DNA of 5,280 bases, taken from positions 1 through 5,280 of the forward strand of contig JAPLHI010000180.1 of the NCBI GenBank assembly GCA_026389695.1, given 5' to 3'. This document shows positions 1 to 5,014 of this stretch, in pieces. Every line of letters starts with the position of its first letter. Position 1 is the stretch's first letter. This DNA comes from Chloroflexota bacterium. GTDB taxonomy: Bacteria; Chloroflexota; Dehalococcoidia; GIF9; UBA5629. The notes beneath the pieces were generated by a model. It worked only from the letters and a program-made list of their open reading frames with translations. It was not told where the DNA came from and searched no databases. A program made the translations under genes and the position numbers.

Positions 1-204
1 ATAATATGGGTTGGAAAAGGCCTCGGCCTTAAGGGTGTTCACGAATGGGAATTCAATGAAGTGCAGGGGACGACAATAGCAACAACGCGTGAAACAATGA
101 CCGGCTGGATGCTTTTTCTGACCTATCCCTTAATTAAGAAAGGACTATGCAGTACAGACGAAAAGTGGCTAGCCAACCTCAAAGAAAGGGCGGAGAGCAC
201 TTAA
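1..204 (+). CDS. SRPBCC (START-like) family protein, C-terminal fragment
   Basis: This is an open frame from the first base to a TAA stop, giving 67 residues with no start inside the window. The segment GVHEWEFNEV, followed by a beta-strand-like TTIATTRETM and a long final helix (LTYPLIKKGL, then DEKWLANLKERAE), resembles the last strands and C-terminal helix of SRPBCC/polyketide-cyclase-like proteins. These fold as a helix-grip cup that binds a hydrophobic ligand, usually in the cytosol. The ligand cannot be told from this part. A strong intrinsic terminator follows nine bases after the stop, so this is the last gene of its transcript. The family assignment rests on recalled sequence patterns; the coding call is firmer than the family call. 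Confidence 0.75.
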   Translation: MIWVGKGLGLKGVHEWEFNEVQGTTIATTRETMTGWMLFLTYPLIKKGLCSTDEKWLANLKERAEST

Positions 205-212
205 TCTACCAT

Positions 213-246
213 AGTGCGCTGAATTCAAACTTCGGCGACACTTTTT
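213..246 (+). terminator. Rho-independent terminator after the SRPBCC gene
   Basis: CGCTGAA (217-223) pairs with TTCGGCG (231-237) around a 7-base loop, with one G-U pair. The stem is extended by AGTG (213-216) with CACT (239-242) across a single bulged A. A run of T residues ends at 246. The 11-pair stem plus T tract, starting nine bases after the stop, is a classic intrinsic terminator for the plus strand. Its T tract runs into the left edge of the first copy of the dispersed repeat. Confidence 0.85.
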
Positions 247-289
247 ATCATGGGTGAACATACATACCGATGTTCGTGCAGTGGTGATA
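242..289 (+). repeat. Dispersed intergenic repeat, copy 1 (tail type A)
   Basis: The copy contains the core AACATACATACCGATGTT and ends in the tail GTGCAGTGGTGATA, which is shared with copy 4. AACAT and ATGTT can pair, or ACAT/ATGT can close an ACCG tetraloop. TATCA at the left end pairs with TGATA at the right end, so the whole copy can fold into one stem-loop. It lies between a transcription terminator and the 3' end of the SDR gene, so it is not upstream of any gene visible here. Confidence 0.8.
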
Positions 290-291
290 CT

Positions 292-304
292 GAGTTTCTA
301 ACTC
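292..304. other. Short hairpin following repeat copy 1
   Basis: GAGTT and AACTC form a 5-pair stem around TCT just after copy 1. A hairpin with different stem bases but the same inner TTCTAA follows copy 3 (1495-1510). It may be part of the repeat unit. The stem is short enough to arise by chance. Confidence 0.3.
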
Positions 305-330
305 TGCTAGCTGCCAATTTACGCGTGAAA

Positions 331-360
331 GGGCAAACATACCGATGTTGACATGATGCG
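331..360 (+). repeat. Dispersed intergenic repeat, copy 2 (short, tail type B)
   Basis: This shortened copy lacks one CATA unit of the core, leaving AACATACCGATGTT: a perfect 5-pair stem with an ACCG tetraloop. Its tail GACATGATG resembles the CCATGACG tail of copies 3 and 5. The following GATGTGGTGGATAAA recalls the type A tail, so this copy may be a composite. It lies about 40 bases from copy 1, in the same intergenic gap and orientation. Confidence 0.6.
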
Positions 361-418
361 CGATGTGGTGGATAAAACTGCCTTGGGATATTCTTTAATA
401 GCTGTCTGTCTTTAGTTA

Positions 419-1222
419 TCACCGATGCTCGGGTTGCAGGAGCGAGCTTGCAACGGAGCAGGCCAGATTTCTTGGCACTAGCCTAACCGAAATAGACGTC
501 GTAAGGCTCGGTAGCAGACCGGCAATAGCAGTTGTTTTGCCCTTTTCTAACGCCCGATAAGCGAGTCTGGCAGCAGTGGCAACATCCATCATTAGGGCTC
601 CAAGTTTGAGTCCCGTGCTGTTTTCTGCATTTGCCCTTTTCCAGAACGGTGTTTTCGTCGCGGTGGGACAAAAGCAGGTCACACTGACTCCGGTTCCCTT
701 CAGTTCATTGGCAATTGCGTTAGAGAAACCCAGCACATAGTGTTTAGTACCACTATACACAGAGACCCAAGAAGATGGTATTAATCCTACGGTTGAGGAG
801 ATGTTCAATATCTTCCCTGACTTCTTCTCCAGCATCTTCTTGAGGAACAGCTTGGTCAACTGGGTCAGTGCAACGACATTCACCTGAATCATTTCGGCTT
901 CTTTCTGCCAGTCTGTGCCAGAGAACATGCCATAGACCCCAAAACCAGCGTTGTTGACCAGCACATCTACGTCGACGCCTTCCTTTTCCAGTTCGCTGAA
1001 TATCTCCTGCGGTGATTTGGGGTCAGCCAAATCCTTGACCAAGACCCTCACCTTCATCCCATATTCCTTCTCCAGGTCTCTCTTCAACTCCTCAAGCTTG
1101 TCTTTGCTTCTGGCGATTACCACAATGTCCTTGCCATCCTTCGCAAACAGCTTGGCCAGTTCATAACCAATCCCACTGGAAGCTCCTGTCAACAAGGCAT
1201 AGCTAGCTTTGCTGCCAATCAT
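419..1222 (-). CDS. Short-chain dehydrogenase/reductase (SDR), DltE/COG0300-like
   Basis: This 267-residue protein is a complete classical SDR, a cytosolic NAD(P)H-dependent oxidoreductase with a Rossmann fold. Visible motifs are the cofactor loop TGASSGIG (12-19), an Arg after the second strand (R38) that favours NADP(H), DLAD (64-67), NNAG (90-93), and the full catalytic tetrad N115, S143, Y156, K160 with normal spacing. The post-catalytic PG motif reads PTATKT (186-191), as in some members. The C-terminal stretch with ALEKGK and LVPR is typical of the COG0300 subgroup, whose substrates are mostly unknown. An in-frame ATG at 1268-1270 would add 16 residues, but it lacks a ribosome binding site and lies at the likely -10 element. 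The ATG at 1220-1222 has GGGGGAGG six bases upstream and gives the normal N-terminus. The gene is monocistronic by its context. Confidence 0.93.
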   Translation of the reverse strand: MIGSKASYALLTGASSGIGYELAKLFAKDGKDIVVIARSKDKLEELKRDLEKEYGMKVRVLVKDLADPKSPQEIFSELEKEGVDVDVLVNNAGFGVYGMFSGTDWQKEAEMIQVNVVALTQLTKLFLKKMLEKKSGKILNISSTVGLIPSSWVSVYSGTKHYVLGFSNAIANELKGTGVSVTCFCPTATKTPFWKRANAENSTGLKLGALMMDVATAARLAYRALEKGKTTAIAGLLPSLTTSISVRLVPRNLACSVASSLLQPEHR

Positions 1223-1228
1223 GTTTTT

Positions 1229-1236
1229 CCTCCCCC
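1229..1236 (-). promoter_or_regulatory. Ribosome binding site deciding the SDR start
   Basis: The minus strand reads GGGGGAGG six bases before the ATG at 1220-1222. The alternative upstream ATG at 1268-1270 has nothing similar, so the shorter protein is chosen. Confidence 0.8.
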
Positions 1237-1260
1237 TTTTCAGACTCACTACCTTTACAT

Positions 1261-1269
1261 ATTCTATCA
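1261..1269 (-). promoter_or_regulatory. Putative extended -10 promoter of the SDR gene
   Basis: The minus strand reads TGA-TAGAAT, an extended -10 with five of six consensus bases. No good -35 is present 17 bases upstream (ATTTAG). Transcription would start near 1254, giving a leader of about 32 bases. It is the same style of promoter as that of the neighbouring fibre gene. Confidence 0.4.
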
Positions 1270-1445
1270 TACAATATAAGCAACTAAATACGCATAATTG
1301 GCTTTTTAGGATTTATCATTGGGCTTCCTAATAGTGACAGTACTCTAATAGAGGGTTATACTAAAACCGGAGGAAGGTCACCCATTAATCAATCCACAAT
1401 TAATTTTGTAATCTGGCTGTTTCCTCTAAAGCTTTTTAATTGTCT

Positions 1446-1490
1446 GATTTATTATGGATGAACATACATACCGATGTTGCCATGACGGGC
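1446..1490 (+). repeat. Dispersed intergenic repeat, copy 3 (tail type B)
   Basis: GATTTATTATGGAT leads into the full core AACATACATACCGATGTT, followed by the tail GCCATGACG shared with copy 5. ATGG before the core can pair with CCAT after it, outside the AACAT/ATGTT pairing, giving a two-part stem with an asymmetric internal loop. The left 16 bases (CTGATTTATTATGGAT) are identical to the start of copy 4, although the two tails differ. Confidence 0.85.
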
Positions 1491-1494
1491 TGAA

Positions 1495-1510
1495 GCTATT
1501 TTCTAATAGC
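1495..1510. other. Short hairpin following repeat copy 3
   Basis: GCTATT and AATAGC form a perfect 6-pair stem around TTCT, starting five bases after copy 3. The stem bases differ from the hairpin after copy 1, but the inner TTCTAA is shared. No T tract follows, so it is probably not a terminator. Confidence 0.35.
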
Positions 1511-1635
1511 AAACTTCCTATATGGGGAACAGCATACTACTATAAAATGACTCTTACTGCCGTGACCTGATTTCTCTTCAATACAAACTTAATTTAAATT
1601 TTTTGTCATTACTTGGAGACTGGCCAGGTTAACAG

Positions 1636-2748
1636 CTAAGGGTCCTTTGCTTGAGGCGTAGCAGTACGCGGGCGTTCCACTTCGAAATTTTCGTATCCCT
1701 TCCGAATTCCCTGAATAAAATAATCGAAATTTCCACTCTGACCTGTTGCTTCGGCTATTGTGACTGTGGAGGTGCTTTTTTCCAGGACATATAATTGCAG
1801 CCATTTTCCAACCGGGGTAAGCTGTATGGTTATCCCCTGTTCCGAAGTCACTTTCGCAAAGTGGCCAGGGAGTTGTATTGTTGTTTGCCCATTGACTATT
1901 TGAGCAATGCCCCGGATATACGTAGCGGCTTCAGGCCCTTCAATGCACGAATAACATATTTCTCTGCCGGGATCTGCAGGGTCGGGTACCACAAACTTCT
2001 TAGTGCCAGTGACCTCCAGGCTTTGTGCATGAACGGGACCGCCGCCAAAATCTCCGGCGTAGGGGTATCCTCGTGCATAAACGGGACCGTCAAAATATCC
2101 AGCGTAGGGATAGCCACTACCATATACGCCAGATTTTTCAGTTCCAAGTTTACCGTAGTTGCCACCTTTAAATTGCCCAAAGACTCCGCTGCAAAACGTA
2201 TTAGCCGTATTATAACCATATCCTGCTACACCACTTGCCTCTGTACCGAGTTCACCATAATTGTGGCTATTTTGATTATAGCCTCCAACACCGCAGTTGC
2301 CTGCGCCAATTACACCGGAGGTCTGGGCCTGTTCATGTACTCCATAAACTCCAACGAGGCTGCCGCCAAGTACACCATAGTTTCCACTGGCTGTATGCAT
2401 GCCTACCACACCATCAGTCCTTCCGGTTGCGGCGGTTGTCTCTCCAAATATAGCCCTTGCGGAATCAGCGGTATTAGTATTGATTATGTGTAGTTTGGAC
2501 AGGTCAGGCTGTAAGCCTATTACGCCTATCTTTTCCAATGGCTTTATCAAGTCCTTTTTTGTTGTTTCATATTTTGTGTTATTTTCCGATCCTGTTAATC
2601 CCCTTGTTATGGTTTGAGATATTGTCTTATCTTCCGGCTTGCTTGAAGGCATTGTTATTTGCGCACACGCCGAACCCAATAACATAACTAAAACTGTCAC
2701 TAAAATGTACCCCGGACACAGGATTCTGTAACTCAAAGCCTTAGTCAT
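1636..2748 (-). CDS. Exported glycine-rich fibre-like surface protein
   Basis: The product has 370 residues. It opens with a signal peptide: basic start, hydrophobic stretch YILVTVLVMLLG (about 14-25), then SACAQ. Cleavage by signal peptidase I after ACA (27-29) fits. C28 could instead be lipid-modified, but the lipobox is poor. After a linker, residues about 113-240 form glycine-rich repeats with a recurring NYGxLG...SGVxGxG pattern (near 123, 163 and 197) and a near-duplicated YPYAG block. Residues about 248-358 begin TGTKKFVVPDPADP and contain EGPE (270-273) and a QLTPVGKW segment. They match a C-terminal domain recalled from large bacterial surface and tail-fibre-like proteins, where the start is usually GTKxFxxxHPxDP. 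The role is probably structural, outside the membrane; the partner is unknown. TTG, ATG and ATG are consecutive possible starts (2754, 2751, 2748). The last has the best spacing, seven bases from GGAGG. Confidence 0.85.
   Translation of the reverse strand: MTKALSYRILCPGYILVTVLVMLLGSACAQITMPSSKPEDKTISQTITRGLTGSENNTKYETTKKDLIKPLEKIGVIGLQPDLSKLHIINTNTADSARAIFGETTAATGRTDGVVGMHTASGNYGVLGGSLVGVYGVHEQAQTSGVIGAGNCGVGGYNQNSHNYGELGTEASGVAGYGYNTANTFCSGVFGQFKGGNYGKLGTEKSGVYGSGYPYAGYFDGPVYARGYPYAGDFGGGPVHAQSLEVTGTKKFVVPDPADPGREICYSCIEGPEAATYIRGIAQIVNGQTTIQLPGHFAKVTSEQGITIQLTPVGKWLQLYVLEKSTSTVTIAEATGQSGNFDYFIQGIRKGYENFEVERPRTATPQAKDP
2025..2115 (-). repeat. In-frame tandem duplication inside the fibre gene
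   Basis: Two adjacent units (2025-2070, 46 bases, and 2073-2115, 43 bases) are closely similar, both starting GTGCAT and containing AACGGGACCG. They encode YPYAGYFDGPVYARG and YPYAGDFGGGPVHAQ. The length difference is three bases, so the frame is kept. This suggests growth of the repeat domain by slippage or unequal crossing-over. Confidence 0.75.
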
Positions 2749-2755
2749 CATCAAA

Positions 2756-2760
2756 CCTCC
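2756..2760 (-). promoter_or_regulatory. Ribosome binding site of the fibre gene
   Basis: GGAGG on the minus strand lies one, four and seven bases before TTG (2754), ATG (2751) and ATG (2748). The seven-base gap is optimal and favours the third codon as start. The choice changes the protein by only two residues. Confidence 0.75.
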
Positions 2761-2782
2761 GATTTCTATATTATCCGGCTCA

Positions 2783-2791
2783 ATTATAGCA
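2783..2791 (-). promoter_or_regulatory. Extended -10 promoter of the fibre gene
   Basis: The minus strand reads TGC-TATAAT, a perfect -10 hexamer with the TG extension. The expected -35 position has only AAATAT, which is tolerated when the -10 is extended. Transcription would start near 2776, with a short leader of about 28 bases carrying GGAGG. Repeat copy 4 begins about 40 bases upstream of the -10. Confidence 0.6.
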
Positions 2792-2828
2792 TTGTGGAAA
2801 ACGTAATATTTGGCTGTGTGGCTGATCC

Positions 2829-2880
2829 TGATTTATTATGGATTAACATACATGCCGATGTTTGTGCAGTGGTGATAAAT
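2829..2880 (+). repeat. Dispersed intergenic repeat, copy 4 (tail type A)
   Basis: GATTTATTATGGAT leads into a one-base variant of the core (AACATACATGCCGATGTT) and the tail GTGCAGTGGTGATAAAT. ATTTAT at the left end (2831-2836) is the exact reverse complement of ATAAAT at the right end (2875-2880), so the copy is bounded by an inverted repeat enclosing the AACAT/ATGTT pairing. The left half matches copy 3 and the right half matches copy 1. Confidence 0.85.
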
Positions 2881-2976
2881 TCTAAAGGAACTGAAACGTC
2901 TGCTGCATTTACATCAGCCTCACTAATTGCCCATATTGTATCGTATATGCAAAATAAATAAAATCGTACTAAGACA

Positions 2977-3005
2977 TTGAAAGGTAACGCTACATGGAGT
3001 ATGCT
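2977..3005 (+). promoter_or_regulatory. Candidate sigma-70-type promoter of the zinc-ribbon gene
   Basis: TTGAAA (2977-2982, five of six bases) and TATGCT (3000-3005, four of six) are separated by 17 bases. Transcription would start near 3012, leaving a leader of about 65 bases. A hyphenated dyad (GTAAC at 2984-2988 and GTTAC at 3006-3010, with TAC/GTA inside) covers the spacer and -10, and could be an operator. Confidence 0.4.
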
Positions 3006-3062
3006 GTTACGATAGTAGGACTTTAATAGGTTGTTGGGAGGGAAGAGATTGATTAAGCCTGC

Positions 3063-3067
3063 GGAGG
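3063..3067 (+). promoter_or_regulatory. Ribosome binding site supporting a TTG start
   Basis: GGAGG lies nine bases before TTG at 3077. No ATG or GTG stands in the same frame nearby, so the site is the main support for the unusual start codon. Confidence 0.6.
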
Positions 3068-3076
3068 AATCATAGA

Positions 3077-3400
3077 TTGTCAGTTCTCGCTGTTATCGTA
3101 TTGATTCTTGTGTGCTCGGTTCTCTTTTATGCCATTTACTCGTTTATAAAAAGCCCAATACAAAATTGGAGACAGAAGCAGGCGGCACTGGACGCGGAAA
3201 GAATATATTTGAAGCATTTGTATGAAGTGGCAAATCGTCCTATTCAAAGGTCTGGTAACCTGGACACAAGGACTATAATACCTAATATAAAATGCCCAAA
3301 CCCAAAATGTAAGAGCCACATAGAAGGACAGTACATAATTGTATCAGCGAATTATCATGACAGGTTTGAGTGCAAAGTTTGTGGCAAAATATTTACGTGA
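3077..3400 (+). CDS. Small membrane-anchored zinc-ribbon protein of unknown function
   Basis: This 107-residue protein starts at TTG, supported by GGAGG nine bases upstream. Residues about 2-23 are a hydrophobic membrane helix (LAVIVLILVCSVLFYAI). A basic, helix-forming stretch follows (KSPIQNWRQKQAALDAE), which suggests the C-terminus faces the cytosol by the positive-inside rule. The tail carries two cysteine pairs, CPNPKC (73 and 78) and CKVC (99 and 102), followed by GKIF. This is the C-x4-C...C-x2-C pattern of a zinc ribbon, probably holding one structural Zn ion. No known family was recognised. Possible roles include binding nucleic acid or a protein near the membrane, but nothing in the sequence decides between them. 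The gene is divergent from the fibre gene and flanked by repeat copies 4 and 5. Confidence 0.75.
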   Translation: MSVLAVIVLILVCSVLFYAIYSFIKSPIQNWRQKQAALDAERIYLKHLYEVANRPIQRSGNLDTRTIIPNIKCPNPKCKSHIEGQYIIVSANYHDRFECKVCGKIFT

Positions 3401-3468
3401 CGTCAAGTAAATGGCCGATAATTCATGCAGGGACGACTTAATTGGCCTTCATAGTATAGCTGTACAAA

Positions 3469-3511
3469 ATTTACTACGGATTTACACACATACCCATGTT
3501 GCCATGACGCG
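3469..3511 (+). repeat. Dispersed intergenic repeat, copy 5 (tail type B, diverged)
   Basis: This is the most diverged copy. It has TTTACTACGGAT on the left, a changed core (ACACATACCCATGTT) and the intact tail GCCATGACG shared with copy 3. ACAT and ATGT still close a four-base loop. It ends about 44 bases before the start codon of the lipoprotein signal-peptide frame, so it lies in that gene's leader or promoter region. Confidence 0.7.
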
Positions 3512-3540
3512 GTTGAGAAGAGAAGTTTAACACATCTACG

Positions 3541-3547
3541 AAGGAGG
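3541..3547 (+). promoter_or_regulatory. Ribosome binding site of the lipoprotein signal-peptide frame
   Basis: AAGGAGG lies seven bases before ATG at 3555, which is close to ideal. It marks 3555 as a real translation start, although the frame it opens ends after only 27 codons. Confidence 0.85.
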
Positions 3548-3554
3548 TTACCTC

Positions 3555-3638
3555 ATGAAGAAATTCGGATGGTTCGTATTGGTTATTATGATGTTGCTAA
3601 TAATCATATGGTTACCAGGATGCAATCGCCCTATGTAG
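3555..3638 (+). CDS. Lipoprotein signal-peptide frame, probable 5' part of the following gene
   Basis: This 27-codon frame encodes MKKF, a strongly hydrophobic helix (residues 7-19) and the lipobox LPGC (20-23), followed by NRPM and a TAG stop. It is a textbook lipoprotein signal peptide with almost nothing after the cysteine, and it has the best ribosome binding site in the window. The frame of the following large ORF (one base ahead) is open from 3604, so the two frames overlap between 3604 and 3636. The likely reading is that one gene, about 448 residues long, has gained a base between the Cys codon (3621-3623) and the TAG, for example in the CCC at 3629-3631. A true 27-residue peptide or a sequencing error are alternatives. 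Confidence 0.65.
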   Translation: MKKFGWFVLVIMMLLIIIWLPGCNRPM

Positions 3639-3699
3639 CGCAGGCATTCTTGATAGCTGCCAGGGGGCTAATGTAGGCGCACCATACCTGGCTTACAAA

Positions 3700-4902
3700 T
3701 TGCCTCCTGCACCCGGTCAGAAGACACCCAATATGAAGGTTGACCCCCGCAGCGGCCTGGCATTTGCTTACCCGTTACGTCACGATGAAGCCATTGTCCA
3801 GGTCGGCCGCACACCGCCGGAAGCTGGTTTCTTCAGCTATCAGAGCTATTTAACGATGAGGTATGATTCTGATCTCAAGAAGTACGTGACATTTCTCAAT
3901 AGCATCGGCGATACCATAAACAACCTGACTATCAAGACCAAAAGCGCCACAGGCAGCCCGTTCAACCAACCTGTGATTATCATATCCACTGCTGATAAAG
4001 GGATAGATACGCTGGTGCGCACGGCGGCACAGACTGCAGGCTATTCTCTGGATATTATGAATACAGATGTAATTCCATCATCAACGGTGAATATGGGCCT
4101 TGAAGGGAGCGTTGACCTGTTTGGTTTTGTCAGCCGCGTGGCGGTTCCCAGTGACAAGAACGAATTAGATGCTTACATCAAAGACCCCGGCTCGGTAGTG
4201 CTCCGCCTGACACCTAAAGCGCCCGTAACGTTAGACCCATTTCCCGTTCCAACACTGCGTGTACGAGGCACAGGAAAAACGGAGCTGGATCTGCTGCCTG
4301 CGGTAGAGGAGCTGCGGCATGCCATCCTGTCCAAGTACGAAAACCTCCAGGCGACCGAGCTGCCAACCTATGTTGCCCTACCCGAAGGGTTTACGGCTAC
4401 ACAGAGCAAGATAAACACCATGGCTGACAACCGTGACTCTGCCTATTTCTCCACCGTGGAAGTTGACGCTTGGACCAAGAAAGATGATTGCCGCCGGGAT
4501 GCGGCTTTTGCCCTGCCTGATAGCCCCGACGACTTCGTAATCATTTACGGGGTCAACCATGAAATCACAGGCAAGGCAACGTATTCAAACTGCGTAGTCT
4601 ACGGCCTGCAGTACTTGAATGGCGTCGCCGGCATTGACAGCAGGACGTACAAAGGCAGCGCTGCAGACTACATCCCCGATCATCCACAGTCACAGTACCT
4701 GTATGCCTGGAAGATAGCCAGAAAAGGTAACGGAGACCTGCATTGCCTCGAGGTACCCGTTGGTCCCCAGCGCTACGGCATCGGCCTGGACGACAGGTTA
4801 ATGCTGTTCTTCCGTACGTATCTGGAAAAGGCCACCAAGGCCGGTCCAGCATATAACGAACTCGTATTGGACCGGGTGATAAAATTTGGTCCAGGAAAAT
4901 AA
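3700..4902 (+). CDS. Uncharacterised extracytoplasmic protein, probably a lipoprotein separated from its signal peptide
   Basis: The 400-residue reading starts at TTG 3700, but no ribosome binding site precedes it. The frame is open back to 3604 without ATG, GTG or TTG before 3700, and the unannotated codons (ending APYLAYK) look like continuing protein. The next in-frame ATG (3733) is also poorly supported. I infer that the native product uses the signal peptide at 3555 and is anchored by lipid outside the cytoplasmic membrane. Recognisable stretches are GRTPPEAGFFSYQSY (36-50), SIGDTINN (68-75), PFNQPVIIISTADKG (87-101), DPFPVPTLRVRGTGKTE (179-195) and DFVIIYGVNHEITGKA (278-293). They match my memory of a widespread family of secreted proteins without known function. 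Cysteines at 264, 298 and 349 could form a disulfide. No catalytic motif was identified. Confidence 0.8.
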   Translation: MPPAPGQKTPNMKVDPRSGLAFAYPLRHDEAIVQVGRTPPEAGFFSYQSYLTMRYDSDLKKYVTFLNSIGDTINNLTIKTKSATGSPFNQPVIIISTADKGIDTLVRTAAQTAGYSLDIMNTDVIPSSTVNMGLEGSVDLFGFVSRVAVPSDKNELDAYIKDPGSVVLRLTPKAPVTLDPFPVPTLRVRGTGKTELDLLPAVEELRHAILSKYENLQATELPTYVALPEGFTATQSKINTMADNRDSAYFSTVEVDAWTKKDDCRRDAAFALPDSPDDFVIIYGVNHEITGKATYSNCVVYGLQYLNGVAGIDSRTYKGSAADYIPDHPQSQYLYAWKIARKGNGDLHCLEVPVGPQRYGIGLDDRLMLFFRTYLEKATKAGPAYNELVLDRVIKFGPGK

Positions 4903-4925
4903 CCCCGCTGTCAACGACTTTAGCT

Positions 4926-4942
4926 TACCCATCGATTGGGTA
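4926..4942. other. Hairpin after the lipoprotein gene, weak terminator candidate
   Basis: TACCCA (4926-4931) and TGGGTA (4937-4942) form a 6-pair stem with a 5-base loop, 23 bases after the stop. No T tract follows on either strand, so efficient intrinsic termination is doubtful. It may instead protect the transcript end. Confidence 0.35.
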
Positions 4943-5014
4943 GAAACGTAAAATTGAAAAACTGCTGGTCCAAGATTTCGTGTCTGCCGACAAAATGGGC
5001 TACACACTATGGGT

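Larger units (their letters stand above)
1271..1635. other. Intergenic region between the SDR and fibre genes
   Basis: These 365 AT-rich bases separate two minus-strand genes and show no credible coding frame. They hold the region upstream of the SDR promoter, repeat copy 3 (1446-1490) and its trailing hairpin (1495-1510). No intrinsic terminator is evident for the fibre gene: a short CTGGCCAG palindrome just after its stop is not followed by a suitable T tract. Nothing else was recognised. Confidence 0.6.
2749..3076. other. Divergent intergenic region between the fibre and zinc-ribbon genes
   Basis: These 328 AT-rich bases separate divergently transcribed genes. From left to right they hold the fibre gene's ribosome binding site and extended -10 promoter, repeat copy 4, a candidate promoter with a hyphenated dyad, and the zinc-ribbon gene's GGAGG. 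Repeat copy 4 sits between the two promoters, a position from which a bound factor could act on both genes. No coding frame is seen. Confidence 0.65.

Noticed and set aside
225..422. Minus-strand 65-codon frame with a repeated HRYVC motif
   Set aside because: The motif appears twice only because the frame crosses repeat copies 1 and 2 on the opposite strand. It also overlaps the plus-strand terminator, and there is no ribosome binding site.
418..436. A further repeat copy around ACCGATGCTCGG
   Set aside because: Only a few bases match the core, there is no AACAT arm, and it lies in the coding end of the SDR gene.
1446..1490. Repeat as a canonical integron attC site
   Set aside because: AAC and GTT flank the core and it can fold, but the outer ends lack the RYYYAAC and GTTRRRY boxes, the element is shorter than usual attC sites, and no integrase is visible.
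1795..2493. Long plus-strand open frame of 232 codons
   Set aside because: It is the antisense shadow of the fibre gene. Its composition follows the glycine-rich repeats and there is no ribosome binding site.
3398..3405. TGACGTCA palindrome at the stop of the zinc-ribbon gene
   Set aside because: It is eight bases long, single and overlaps the stop codon. Chance is sufficient.
242..3511. Repeats as a CRISPR array
   Set aside because: Spacing is irregular, from about 40 to 1,400 bases, whole genes lie between copies, and no cas gene is present.
3624..3640. Programmed frameshift of the release-factor (prfB) type
   Set aside because: The stop context ATG TAG C lacks the slippery CTT and there is no Shine-Dalgarno-like element at the required distance. 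A simple one-base insertion or sequence error is more likely.
4264..4284. RGTGKTE as a P-loop nucleotide-binding motif
   Set aside because: The position five residues before the GKT glycine is Arg, not Gly or Ala, and no Walker B or NTPase fold is apparent.
4565..4852. Minus-strand 95-codon frame
   Set aside because: It is antisense to the conserved part of the lipoprotein domain and rich in Arg, Cys and Ser, as expected for a shadow frame.
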